In this document: positions 28,854 to 37,776 of the stretch, piece after piece
How the letters are laid out: every line of letters begins with the position of its first letter
How positions within the stretch are numbered: position 1 is the first letter of the stretch
Origin: JAYQKL01 sp965243245
GTDB taxonomy: Bacteria > Pseudomonadota > Alphaproteobacteria > RS24
Assembly: GCA_965243245.1 (NCBI GenBank)
Contig: OZ251536.1
Span: forward strand, 930,001 to 994,000
DNA: 64,000 nucleotides
Direction of reading: 5' to 3'
Translations under genes and position numbers: made by a program
The notes under the pieces: model-generated
The model's input: the letters and a program-made list of their open reading frames with translations, nothing else
Told to the model about the DNA's origin: nothing
Database searches by the model: none

Positions 28854-30467
28854 TTACTTATATAAAATCCGTCCACGGTCACCGTAATTTTGTTGGAGCA
28901 CTTTACTCTTGAATGCGCCAAACCCCGGATGCTTTTCTGCATGAACTGTATTTGCTGGCTGAACTGATTTGGCATAATCAAGCGGCGCACGCCATCCCGG
29001 ATGAGGTGAGATTTTAACATATGTGCCGCCCACCGGATGTAGTGCCAGACGCGCATCCAATAAATCTTGCAACCGTTGTACCTGTTCAGGATATTGTGCG
29101 GATATATCTGTCGTTTCATTGGGGTCTTGCCAAACATTGAACAAGCTGGTTTTAACCTTCGTTATGCGGCGTTGGTGGTCAACCTTTTGGTACAGCTTCC
29201 AGGGCCCGTCCAAGACACCATATTGGAAGTAATTATAAGTCGATATATTAGAGGTGAAATAAAGCGGCTCCCCGCGCGCTTTTTCGCCTTGCCCGAGTAC
29301 CGCATTCCAGCGATTAAGCCCATCCAGTTTTTTGACGTTTTGGGGCGCAATCCCCGCGGCATTTGTTAAGGTGGGCAACATATCCAAAACAGACATCACA
29401 TTCTCATTGACGGTTTCGGGCGGAATAACCTCTGGCCAGCGCATGACGGCATTGACGCGTACGCCGCCTTCAAATGGCGTCAGTTTTTCCCCGCGCAGAG
29501 GGCTGTTATCAGCGCCAAAGCTATAAAAGCCTCCATTATCGGTAAAAAACAACACCAGCGTATTCTGGGTTAATCCTTGGGCGTCCAACGCATCAAGGAT
29601 TTCCCCGATAGCTTGGTCAAGACTATCCACCATAGCCGCATAGGTTTTCTTTTTAGAGGTCGGTAAATCAAGCCGTTTGGGGTATTTGTCGATATCGTTT
29701 TGCTTGGCCTGCATCGGCGAATGCGGCGCCAAAAAAGGCACATAAAGAAAAAATGGCTTATTGGGGTCACGTAGTTCTTTCAAGAAGCGCACCGCCTGAT
29801 GAGCATGGACATCGGTGGCATATTCGCCTGAATGGTCTACTGTTTCGCCGTTTTCTTGGAAGTCATAGCCTTGGGCAAACGAATGCGTGAAATAATTGAC
29901 ATCGGTATTGAAATGCCCGTAAAAATGTTCGAATCCGCGCGCATTTGGCGTGTGCTGTTCGAGGGTATGCCCGAGGTGCCATTTTCCCACCATTGCGGTT
30001 TGATAGCCGGCCGCCTTAAAGCTTTGTGGCATGAAATGTTCTTCCGGTGCGACGCCTCCATTGTCCCAAGCCATCAGCACCGAATGCGCGACGCCCAACT
30101 TGATAGGGTCTCTTGCGGTCATGAGTGCGGCTCTTGTTGGCGAGCAAAACGGGGTTGCATAAAACCGCTCGAGGCGCATGCCTTCTTTTGCGAGGCGGTT
30201 GATATTCGGGGTTCTAATATCAGAGCCTCGATAGCCGACATCGGCCCAGCCGAGGTCATCGGCTAATAAGATAACAATATTCGGTTTTGGTGCGTTTGGC
30301 TTGCGTGTTTTGATAAGCTTTTCGAGGTTTTGTGTGTGTTTATCGCCAAAGGGGTGGTTGGATGAAGCCTTTGGGTTAAAATATCTGGCTGCGGCGAGCG
30401 CGGCCATTGCGCTGATTGCGCTGATTGCGATAATTGCGGTTGCCCAAAATAAGCTTTTTTGTTTCAT
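28854..30467 (-). CDS. Sulfatase (type I, formylglycine-dependent)
   Basis: An exported arylsulfatase-like enzyme of 537 residues. The maturation site CSPTR (Cys about 108) fits the CxPxR sequence converted to formylglycine, and ADDLGWADVGYRG carries the calcium-binding Asp pair. An N-terminal hydrophobic segment (about 6-28) acts as signal or anchor; its Ala-Ile-Ser repeats are mirrored by 9-bp repeats in the DNA. A C-terminal domain with GTYVKISPHPGWRAP resembles alkyl or aryl sulfatases of marine bacteria. No formylglycine-generating enzyme gene is next to it. GGAGAGACGC precedes the ATG. Confidence 0.93.
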   Translation of the reverse strand: MKQKSLFWATAIIAISAISAMAALAAARYFNPKASSNHPFGDKHTQNLEKLIKTRKPNAPKPNIVILLADDLGWADVGYRGSDIRTPNINRLAKEGMRLERFYATPFCSPTRAALMTARDPIKLGVAHSVLMAWDNGGVAPEEHFMPQSFKAAGYQTAMVGKWHLGHTLEQHTPNARGFEHFYGHFNTDVNYFTHSFAQGYDFQENGETVDHSGEYATDVHAHQAVRFLKELRDPNKPFFLYVPFLAPHSPMQAKQNDIDKYPKRLDLPTSKKKTYAAMVDSLDQAIGEILDALDAQGLTQNTLVLFFTDNGGFYSFGADNSPLRGEKLTPFEGGVRVNAVMRWPEVIPPETVNENVMSVLDMLPTLTNAAGIAPQNVKKLDGLNRWNAVLGQGEKARGEPLYFTSNISTYNYFQYGVLDGPWKLYQKVDHQRRITKVKTSLFNVWQDPNETTDISAQYPEQVQRLQDLLDARLALHPVGGTYVKISPHPGWRAPLDYAKSVQPANTVHAEKHPGFGAFKSKVLQQNYGDRGRILYK

Positions 30468-30578
30468 GCGTCTCTCCGTTGTTTTTGTGTGGTTTGTGGT
30501 TTTTTATGTCAGGCTGGCATAGAATCTGACATAGACGCGCGACTTTGTAAAGATTTGTAAAAAAAGAGAGTGCGGGCG

Positions 30579-31340
30579 GTTGCTCTAGCATCACCTATTC
30601 CCAAGTGATATACTCATAGAGAAAAAGAGGACACACAGGAGTTAGTTGCTCTAGCATCACCTATTCCCAAGTGATATACTCTGCAAGTCGGGTAATACCA
30701 GAAACTATGCGTTGCTCTAGCATCACCTATTCCCAAGTGATATACTTTTAAGCACAAAATTGCTAATGTTGCACATGTTGCTCTAGCATCACCTATTCCC
30801 AAGTGATATACTATTGCAAAAGAAGGAGCGTGAGGTCGTTGCGTTGCTCTAGCATCACCTATTCCCAAGTGATATACTAGAGAGAAGCGACACGTTGACA
30901 CTTTTGGTGTTGCTCTAGCATCACCTATTCCCAAGTGATATACTTTCAGTTGCGCGTTTTACAAGTGCGTCATTGTTGCTCTAGCATCACCTATTCCCAA
31001 GTGATATACTTCTAGAATACGCTGAATATGATAACTATGAGTTGCTCTAGCATCACCTATTCCCAAGTGATATACTTGCAGAAGTTGACACTGCTTTGAC
31101 CGACTAGTTGCTCTAGCATCACCTATTCCCAAGTGATATACTTTGTGATCTTCTGGCTGTCATCGTTTATCAGTTGCTCTAGCATCACCTATTCCCAAGT
31201 GATATACTCGCAACCGATAATTTTATAATCTGGTTGCTGTTGCTCTAGCATCACCTATTCCCAAGTGATATACTGCCTTATGATGATGTCCTTTTCGGGC
31301 TAAAGTTGCTCTAGCATCACCTATTCCCAAGTGATATGCT
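30579..31340 (+). CRISPR. CRISPR array, 12 repeats of 36 bp and 11 spacers of 30 bp
   Basis: Repeats begin at 30579, 30645, 30711, 30777, 30843, 30909, 30975, 31041, 31107, 31173, 31239 and 31305, a strict 66-base period. The repeat starts GTTGCTCTAGCATCACC and ends CCCAAGTGATATACT. The first eleven are identical; the last has G instead of A at position 34 (TATGCT), marking the trailer end. The GTTG start and the match to the anti-repeat of a nearby + strand tracrRNA set the crRNA strand as +. Each repeat ends in TGATATACT, an extended -10 promoter like that in Neisseria type II-C repeats. All spacers are different; I could not identify their targets. cas9 ends 61 bases beyond the array on the opposite strand. 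Confidence 0.99.
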
Positions 31341-31401
31341 TTCCACCCCGCAAACAACCATAGAATTTGAGGCATGAGCAGCCTAAATATTAACCATTTA
31401 A

Positions 31402-34400
31402 TTATCTGCCCTTTTTTCCGCTTGGGCTGATGTGAATTTTCCGCGCTTTGCCTTTGGATAATTGTTTCACGCTGAAATTTTTATACGTAAACGGATCGTC
31501 ATTCTTATTTTTCCTATGTCTCGCATCTACATTGGCTTCATGAAGGGGCGCGCAGATTACTGAATTTGCAGACCTATTAATCTTCTGCACTCGGTAAATT
31601 TGCATTGCTCCGTTCACTTCCACTTCAAACATATCATTGATTTGCAAACGCATCATAAGTTTCGCCGCCGGGTGAGGTTTATAAGTTTCTCCGGGTTTAA
31701 AGCTCCTTTGATTGGCTTTAAAACTTTGGATAACGACCCCTTCCCATTTTCCGGCTTTCTCATGCCCAGTGGGATATTCAAAAATCTCCATACCCCAATT
31801 ACTATTCCCATCATAGGCTTTGTAAACCTCACCAGATTTGTTTTTTATCGGAATGACCGCTTTACTTTCCTTAACTCTAAGGCTTTTTATGTTAAGCACT
31901 GTTGCACGTTTCTGAATTGCTAAGACAGCCTGTTCGGCGTCAATCTCATTCTCCCAAACATTTTTAAATTCTTCTCTTAGGCGATTATCCCGAATTGTTT
32001 TTATCCTTTTAAGTGTACCAAAATAGGAAACTGGTTTTCTTGTCGTGACAACATATTTACCTTTAGCATCCGGTCCAGAGATAATGCCAAAAGCGGTTTC
32101 ATTATGTAATGCGCCGTCGGTTGACCCTTCTGACAGCGTTTTTCGCGTCGGCTTATGAGAAACAAGAATGGCACGAACTTTCTCTTCAACATCATCCCTA
32201 AAGCTCTCCCACGGCTCGATCGCCGAGTGGCCTTGTTCGTTCTTGGGAAAAAGCCGCCCAATTTCAAGTTTTTCAGCGCGTCCTGCCGCAGTGGACACTT
32301 TTTGCAACATAGACCTTGTCGTCATGGCGATAACAATCGCGTCAATGGCATGATGGCGGTGATCATCTCTTAGTTTTTTTGGGTTCGTAGATTCGGGTTC
32401 GTTATGTCCGCGTAACACACTATTAAGCCCCCAATGCCCTCTTAACAATGCCGTCAACTGCCCCGTCACAACATCTATCTTTTTGAAAGAACAAATGTTT
32501 TCCAGATATTCGCGCGTCAAACGACCAATATACCTTGTGTCATTAAGATACCGAGCTGAGAAATCGGCATGATCTCTTAGCCAAACTTCCATTGCATCTT
32601 CTTGAAATCGCCAGCGTTTGGAGGGTGGGAAATCTTGAATACGGTCAAGAATTTCATCCCAGTTATAACCCGTTGGGTTGTTAGAAAAGGCTTCAAAAGG
32701 TACTCTATCACCTTTATCCCTGTTCGCCTGTCGCAGGCAAATAGTCTTATTGGCTTTGCTATCATCCAAAGTCTGGCTAAAAGGTAAAAGATGCTCAATT
32801 TCTATAGAGCCACTCGTATCAAACAAGTCAGCTAAACTAATCTTTTGTCCAGAAAATGGGCACAGCCGACCATTCGGGCCTTCCGAAAGCTCCTCCCAAA
32901 GTGCCATACGAAGACGATTATCTCGATGAGGGGTTTGCTTAAATTCTTCTAAAACTTTATCTACCTGCTCATTCTTCTTTTGGTTCTTAGCTTGGAGGCG
33001 GATAATTTCTTTTCTTTTCTCCGCCCCTTGAGGCAAATCTCTTGCCAGCTCAATTGAAATTGAACTTGGACGACCAAAACGACCAATCAGCTCGTTCACA
33101 ACTTGCCTAATCTGATTCAAAGCAATATGAACCGTCGGATTCGTAACTCCGCCAAAATATTTTAACTCATCGCTTTTATCTTCCTCCTTTTTCGTGCCCG
33201 CAATAATATGCCGACCATCGCTAAAAGCATCACCATAATAAGGCAAAGCATCTAATAACTCACCATCAGAAGCTCTGGTATATGGGTTCTTAAAACCTTC
33301 ATCAGCCTCGTCTAAGTTCTGAACAGCATCAGATTGCGAGCAATTATGCTCCAGCATATTTGAATACAAATCACATGACGCACGAAGCGACAAGCTGGCA
33401 ACCCCCTCTATAAGAGGCGCATTCATGCAATTCTTGGCATGAAATTCCTCAAGACCATGCTCTGTCATCAGATATTTCAGAACATCATCATCGTCCAAAG
33501 CGCTGTCGTTAATTTTGTCTATGAGGTCATCTTGTTTTTCAAGCGACCATTGATACCAATCCTCGCCAACATAATCCTCGTCGCGCAAAATCTTGGCCGT
33601 CAGATTGCCATCAAAACCCTTCCGTTTTGGACTTTCAAAATTAAAGCGAACATCACCAATTACATGACCATGTTGTTTTAAAACCGTCTTCATTTTCCCG
33701 AAAGTTAATTCGCCTTTTTGAGTTTTAACCTTCTCCATCATGTCAAGAATCTCGTTTTTTGCGTCTGGATAATCGCGCAAACAGTGCTTGCCATTTCCAT
33801 CAACCCATTCGAGCGCATGTAATTCTTGAACCATGCGGTATCTTTGAAAACTTGGCATACAACGGAAAGTTCTTTTCTCTTGAGAATAAAAACCACACTG
33901 ACCTCTCTCTTGTGGCTTGAGAGGACGTTGCGTGAAAATAACATAATGAAGCTTCTTCATTGCTGCTTGAGTGATGAGCTTGGGATGAAACTCAGACTGT
34001 TTTTTTAAAATTTTAGTGAACTCATCTTCTAACAATTCTCTGGTCGGATAGATTTCATAGAGCTTACCATCCACCTCACGCCGCGCTCTTACGGTTTTGC
34101 CCTTTTGGCGACGCTCATATAAAAAAGAGCCAAAACTTACTGTCGGGTTGCTGGCCAGAACTTCAATGGCGTTTTTTCTGTCTTCGGCTTCTTGGATGCG
34201 CAGCTCTTTTTTTTCCTCTTTGGACATATCCTCTGTCGTCTCGGTCTGAGAGCCTATCAGCTTCATTTCTTCAAGCAGGGCGCGCACCGAGCTAGAAACA
34301 ACACCGCTCGTGCTTTCTTCGCTCCTGTCGTTGCGATTCGACTTAAAACCACGCCTCTGATTAAGATGAAATAACGCACGACCAATGTGATAAGGCTCAA

Positions 34401-34731
34401 GCGCATCAACAAGAGCCTTGTGGCGCAAAACATAAGGATCCAATAACTCCAACTGCTTTTGCGACGCCGCATCTTGAGGAAATAACCCGTAATTGATAAG
34501 GGCAGAAAATAAAAACTTTTGCCTTTGAAGAAATCTATCACGTCTTCTTCGAGCGGATCTTTTTTCGGTGCGCGTAGCCTTTAATGTCGATTTAGTCTGA
34601 GGGTCGCGCCCCTCGTTGAAAATACGCACGCCTGTGTCATTTAATGAAATCGGACTCCCAGTTTCATCAATCTCCAAAACAGACCAGCCGAGCGAGTTCG
34701 TTCCAACATCCAATCCTAAACGGTAATCCAT
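31402..34731 (-). CDS. cas9: CRISPR-associated endonuclease Cas9, type II-C-like
   Basis: RNA-guided DNA endonuclease of 1109 residues, in the compact type II-C size range. The catalytic parts are intact: RuvC-I LGLDVGTNSLGW (Asp8), arginine-rich bridge helix about 54-75, RuvC-II SISIELARDL (Glu561), HNH IEHLLPFSQTLDD (His647) and RuvC-III HHAIDAIV (His794, Asp797). The recognition lobe lies between the bridge helix and about residue 540. The C-terminal 200 residues should form the wedge and PAM-interacting domain, with PAM unknown. AAGGGG precedes the ATG. The array is downstream and the tracrRNA gene upstream and divergent. No cas1, cas2, csn2 or cas4 gene lies on either side. Confidence 0.98.
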   Translation of the reverse strand: MDYRLGLDVGTNSLGWSVLEIDETGSPISLNDTGVRIFNEGRDPQTKSTLKATRTEKRSARRRRDRFLQRQKFLFSALINYGLFPQDAASQKQLELLDPYVLRHKALVDALEPYHIGRALFHLNQRRGFKSNRNDRSEESTSGVVSSSVRALLEEMKLIGSQTETTEDMSKEEKKELRIQEAEDRKNAIEVLASNPTVSFGSFLYERRQKGKTVRARREVDGKLYEIYPTRELLEDEFTKILKKQSEFHPKLITQAAMKKLHYVIFTQRPLKPQERGQCGFYSQEKRTFRCMPSFQRYRMVQELHALEWVDGNGKHCLRDYPDAKNEILDMMEKVKTQKGELTFGKMKTVLKQHGHVIGDVRFNFESPKRKGFDGNLTAKILRDEDYVGEDWYQWSLEKQDDLIDKINDSALDDDDVLKYLMTEHGLEEFHAKNCMNAPLIEGVASLSLRASCDLYSNMLEHNCSQSDAVQNLDEADEGFKNPYTRASDGELLDALPYYGDAFSDGRHIIAGTKKEEDKSDELKYFGGVTNPTVHIALNQIRQVVNELIGRFGRPSSISIELARDLPQGAEKRKEIIRLQAKNQKKNEQVDKVLEEFKQTPHRDNRLRMALWEELSEGPNGRLCPFSGQKISLADLFDTSGSIEIEHLLPFSQTLDDSKANKTICLRQANRDKGDRVPFEAFSNNPTGYNWDEILDRIQDFPPSKRWRFQEDAMEVWLRDHADFSARYLNDTRYIGRLTREYLENICSFKKIDVVTGQLTALLRGHWGLNSVLRGHNEPESTNPKKLRDDHRHHAIDAIVIAMTTRSMLQKVSTAAGRAEKLEIGRLFPKNEQGHSAIEPWESFRDDVEEKVRAILVSHKPTRKTLSEGSTDGALHNETAFGIISGPDAKGKYVVTTRKPVSYFGTLKRIKTIRDNRLREEFKNVWENEIDAEQAVLAIQKRATVLNIKSLRVKESKAVIPIKNKSGEVYKAYDGNSNWGMEIFEYPTGHEKAGKWEGVVIQSFKANQRSFKPGETYKPHPAAKLMMRLQINDMFEVEVNGAMQIYRVQKINRSANSVICAPLHEANVDARHRKNKNDDPFTYKNFSVKQLSKGKARKIHISPSGKKGR

Positions 34732-34744
34732 CTAATATCGCCCC

Positions 34745-34773
34745 TTGATTTTTTTTGCTTTTATCGTTATATC
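34745..34773 (+). promoter_or_regulatory. Probable tracrRNA promoter, overlapping the cas9 promoter region
   Basis: TTGATT at 34745-34750 and TATATC at 34768-34773 are separated by 17 bases, a good sigma-70-like layout that would start transcription near 34780, just before the anti-repeat. On the opposite strand the same bases read GATATAACG, a possible -10 for cas9. The two divergent promoters would then share DNA. Inferred from sequence only. Confidence 0.6.
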
Positions 34774-34779
34774 ATTGGC

Positions 34780-34870
34780 ATAACTTTATTGATTTGGGAA
34801 TAGGTGAATTTCGCTAGGGTTAATAAGTGAAGTTTCGCATCATTGAGAGGCGTCCTGCGGGACGCCTTTA
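34780..34870 (+). ncRNA. tracrRNA
   Basis: Bases 34794-34807 (TTGGGAATAGGTGA) are the exact reverse complement of 14 bases of the CRISPR repeat. After a bulge (ATTTC) a further GCTAG and wobble pairs extend the match, giving the bulged repeat:anti-repeat duplex that Cas9 and RNase III recognise. Next comes a short stem (AGTGA/TCATT, about 34827-34845) in the nexus position, then a GC-rich terminator hairpin (34848-34867). The predicted RNA is about 90 bases. It lies in the 322-base gap between the cas9 start and the DUF262 gene. Ends are inferred from the promoter and terminator. Confidence 0.87.
34848..34870 (+). terminator. Terminator hairpin of the tracrRNA
   Basis: AGGCGTCC (34848-34855), a TGCG loop and GGACGCCT (34860-34867) form a perfect 8-bp stem followed by TTTAT, a rho-independent terminator. 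It probably also serves as the 3' stem bound by Cas9. From 34871 to 35053 only two copies of a 13-bp CTATCGCTCGTGT repeat were noticed; no gene is seen. Confidence 0.85.
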
Positions 34871-35053
34871 TCGCTCGTGTCTATCGCTCGTGTCTATCAG
34901 ATGTGTGGCGGTGTATAGACTCAAATACAACTGAACCACCTCGCGCTAAAATATGCGCAAATCCCTTTCCTGACTAGAGCAAATTATCCAGCCCCTCGGA
35001 GCGCACGTTTCCTATGCGGGTGATTGACTCGTTTTGGATGAAATTCAGTCAGC

Positions 35054-36889
35054 TTAAGCGGTAAGTTCACTGATTTTCCATATATCCTGCGAAAGAGTAA
35101 TCAGCAGTAATTGTCGGATCTCAATGTCCTCTGCATCCCATTTTTCAAATGAAGACAATTTCTCATTTATGCGGGATATAGAGGTATTTTGACCGACCTC
35201 CGCAAGAGCTGAAAGGCTTCTCGTTAGGTAGTTACCGCTTTTCGCATATTCAGGGACTTTACCTGCGTAAAAGTCATTCCCTGCAACAATATTGATGGGT
35301 TTCTCCAGCAGGGCCAGATTACCAAGGCGGTTTTTATGTTCATCGTAAATCAGCTTTGGATGCCTCTCTTGCCATGTGGCTCGAAGGTCATTTATAGGAT
35401 TATTGGGCAAAATATGTTCGATCTCTAATTTGAAATATGGATCAAGACTGCCCCGCACCTTTTGCCCGCTGAACGCCATGTCTACATGCTGCGTTAAACG
35501 AGCCAGCAAATAACGTGTACGATATTGCTGCATAGAGTGTAGTGTCAGTCGTTTCAACGCATCTTTAAGCTCTGGCGTCTTTTTGACCATGTTTTGAGCA
35601 AATCGTTCAGACACGAAGTCATTGAGTTTTTTTCGCTGTTCTTCAGGCTTTTCAAGCTGAGCAATGTCTCGAACCTCATCGACCCAAAGCGAGAAGCTGC
35701 GCTCAAGGTCTTTCGTAGGGGTCTTGGTAAAAATGTAGAAGAATAAGAAGCTTTCAAGCTGTGCCACGAATTGATCAAATAATGTTTTTGGCAAACTCGC
35801 TGCTGCCATTAGCAAAACGTAATGCAAACTGAATGCACCGCCCGTTAGTTTTTTAAGGGAGTCCATCGCCAAGCTTGGCTTACTATCATTGCCAAGACCA
35901 TTGCTAAAATCGATGTAGCGATTTACGTTACGTGTGATCTGTCGAACAAATTCGAAGGGGTTTTCCTTATAGCCTGTAAGGGCTGCATTCTCTTTCTTTG
36001 AGAACCAATCATAAATCTCATCTTCACGAACAATAGCATCATTCCGCTCGTTCTTGATGTCATAATTAGCCATAAGGAAGTAACGTAAGAAACGCAGGGG
36101 CTTTTCTTTGTTTTTCTCAAGCGGATTGGTGATCTTTTTCCATTCATCTTTGAGCTGGGTAAACCGCTCTGGTGAAACCTGCGTGAACAACATATTTTTG
36201 AGTAGATCCATGGGGTTCAGGCCAACACCACGCTCGTTAATCGTTTCAAAGATTTTTAGAGCGCTGCTGACATCCGTAGAGATTTGGATGAAAACCACAT
36301 TATTGGCCAAATGGCCCCAATACTTTTTCAGCTCGGCTTCATCATCATAATTATTGGTCAGGAAACGATAAATGACATCGTAGGCATTCAATATATTCTC
36401 AACAGAACCATAAATCTGAATGCCGGAACTTTGGATATTGGCACGAACGGCTTGTGGGTCACCTTTGGCCTGAACAATTTTTTCAATGACTTCAGCAGCG
36501 TTTTCGTATCTGGGCTCTAGTTTTAAATTAGTTTTGATATCACCCTGTGCGTCGGTATAGCTGGTAGCAGTGAGGCCATTAATCATTTGACCTTGCGGCA
36601 TTTCGCTGAAAAGAACCCTCAATGCACACAAAGCCAAAAAGGTTGTCGTCAGGCGTTGCTGCCCGTCGATCACATCATAGTGGCCTTTTTCTCCATCTCT
36701 TGGGGATACGAGAATGGTTCCGATAAAATACTCAGACGAGCTGCTATCCATCTGTTCGTTGATATCTTCAAGCAGCTTCGTGATCTGTTTTTCCTTCCAT
36801 ACATATTCACGCTGATAATCAGGCACAATATAGAAGCACTCTCTGAATGCTTCATCTATCGTAAATTTGTGATTTTCTATGCGTGCCAC
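35054..36889 (-). CDS. DUF262/DUF1524 (GmrSD-like) defence nuclease
   Basis: A 611-residue protein with the two-domain layout of GmrSD-type modification-dependent restriction enzymes and related anti-phage proteins. The N-terminal DUF262 domain (about 1-250) has the nucleotide-handling motif VIDGQQRLTT and the conserved VPDYQREYVWKEKQI. The C-terminal DUF1524 domain (about 470-560) has the HNH-type IEHILPNNP and HKNRLGNLALLEKPIN. In characterised members this combination cleaves DNA carrying modified bases, using NTPs; the target here is unknown. It lies beside the Cas9 locus, on the same strand as cas9. The region 36890-36989 upstream holds no other gene. Confidence 0.9.
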   Translation of the reverse strand: MARIENHKFTIDEAFRECFYIVPDYQREYVWKEKQITKLLEDINEQMDSSSSEYFIGTILVSPRDGEKGHYDVIDGQQRLTTTFLALCALRVLFSEMPQGQMINGLTATSYTDAQGDIKTNLKLEPRYENAAEVIEKIVQAKGDPQAVRANIQSSGIQIYGSVENILNAYDVIYRFLTNNYDDEAELKKYWGHLANNVVFIQISTDVSSALKIFETINERGVGLNPMDLLKNMLFTQVSPERFTQLKDEWKKITNPLEKNKEKPLRFLRYFLMANYDIKNERNDAIVREDEIYDWFSKKENAALTGYKENPFEFVRQITRNVNRYIDFSNGLGNDSKPSLAMDSLKKLTGGAFSLHYVLLMAAASLPKTLFDQFVAQLESFLFFYIFTKTPTKDLERSFSLWVDEVRDIAQLEKPEEQRKKLNDFVSERFAQNMVKKTPELKDALKRLTLHSMQQYRTRYLLARLTQHVDMAFSGQKVRGSLDPYFKLEIEHILPNNPINDLRATWQERHPKLIYDEHKNRLGNLALLEKPINIVAGNDFYAGKVPEYAKSGNYLTRSLSALAEVGQNTSISRINEKLSSFEKWDAEDIEIRQLLLITLSQDIWKISELTA

Positions 36890-36989
36890 GTCTAACTCCT
36901 ACAAATACGCCAAGACTATAATCGCTCTTGTGCTTATGAACATTTTGGAATACTTTACACGCAGGTGATCAAATTACAAGTGAGAATCT

Positions 36990-37208
36990 ATGTCTAAAGA
37001 CCACGATATTCTGACAGTCGAGGAGGTGGCGCGTTACCTAAAAGTAACAGAGCGTCATGTGCCTTATGGTACAGATTCGCGTGACAGATACTTTGTAAGA
37101 GTTGTTGAAGGTAAAGTAGATGCCTTTGGTGAGTGGGGTGATTTTGGATCAACTCAGGATCCTGCCACAACAATTAATCAAAATATTAAGATTCAGTCTG
37201 TAAATTAA
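36990..37208 (+). pseudogene. Truncated helix-turn-helix (AlpA/excisionase-like) remnant
   Basis: A 72-residue open frame whose first 24 residues (DHDILTVEEVARYLKVTERH) match the start of HTH_17/excisionase-type DNA-binding proteins. The usual continuation (YRL...GKIPAFKVG...WRF) is missing; residues 25-72 are unrelated to it and not recognised. It is best read as a decayed regulator of a past mobile or defence element. A second AlpA-like HTH, also damaged, precedes hsdM at 61604. Confidence 0.55.
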
Positions 37209-37359
37209 ATGTCCTTCATCTCACGCGATTGAAGCTCTGATTAGAGCTATCCCTTGCGTTGTATTATAATCCATAAAGCTTAGTGGAATTAATCGTGAGC
37301 TAGATAGTTTTATATAAATACAAAAACAGCAAAAATCAGGGGATAATCAGAAGAAAAAT

Positions 37360-37449
37360 TGGCGGACAGAGAGGGATTCGAACCCTCGAGACGCATTAAC
37401 GCCTACACGCTTTCCAAGCGTGCGCCTTCAGCCACTCGGCCACCTGTCC
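37360..37449 (-). tRNA. tRNA-Ser (anticodon GGA)
   Basis: The minus strand gives GGACAGG at the 5' end pairing with TCTGTCC at the 3' end, followed by discriminator G and an encoded CCA. The anticodon loop reads CTTGGAAAG with anticodon GGA, for UCC/UCU codons. A long variable arm (TAGGCGTTAATGCGTCT) and the T arm GAGGGTTCGAATCCCTC are clear class II tRNA-Ser features. Copies of its 5' end are repeated upstream (37531 and 37668). Confidence 0.97.
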
Positions 37450-37736
37450 ATAAACACATTATATCTAACACCAAAACCACAACCACAAGGCGGGCTAGGG
37501 TTCGTTATCACTCACCAAGCCCTTTTAGCGTCGGCCACCTGTCCACCTGTCCATTGTGCTAACTTAAAAGTATTAACCTAAAATTCAAACACTTATTGTA
37601 TCCATGCTCTTAACAGCCTAACCGCAAGGCGGGCTAAGGTCGTTATCACTCCCAAGCCCTTATAGCGTCAGCCACCTGTCCATAAACGCATTATGTCTAA
37701 CATTAAAACCACACGGCGGGCTAGGGTCGTTGTGCG
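37437..37736. repeat. Imperfect triplication of the tRNA-Ser 5' flank
   Basis: Three imperfect units begin with GGCCACCTGTCCA or a close variant, the reverse complement of the tRNA-Ser 5' end: unit A at about 37438, B at about 37531, C at about 37668. Each continues to GGCGGGCTAGGGTCGTT or a close variant. In A and B this is followed by CCCAAGCCC or a close variant, which can pair with GGGCTAGGG as a hairpin. No complete second tRNA is present. The stretch 37450-37776 otherwise has no gene. It lies between lepA and tRNA-Ser, both on the minus strand. Confidence 0.8.
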
Positions 37737-37776
37737 AACCTTAGTGTACCCCGTGCTAGGTGTGCTGGGGGGTTGA

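Noticed and set aside
30614..30934. Minus-strand open frame across the CRISPR array with repeated GIGDARAT peptides
   Set aside because: It is only the translation of the CRISPR repeats, whose 66-base period is a multiple of three.
30468..37449. Integration of the Cas9 segment at the tRNA-Ser 3' end
   Set aside because: I looked for a second copy of the tRNA 3' end (GGCGGACAGAGAGGG) to the left of the segment and saw none, and no integrase gene is present.
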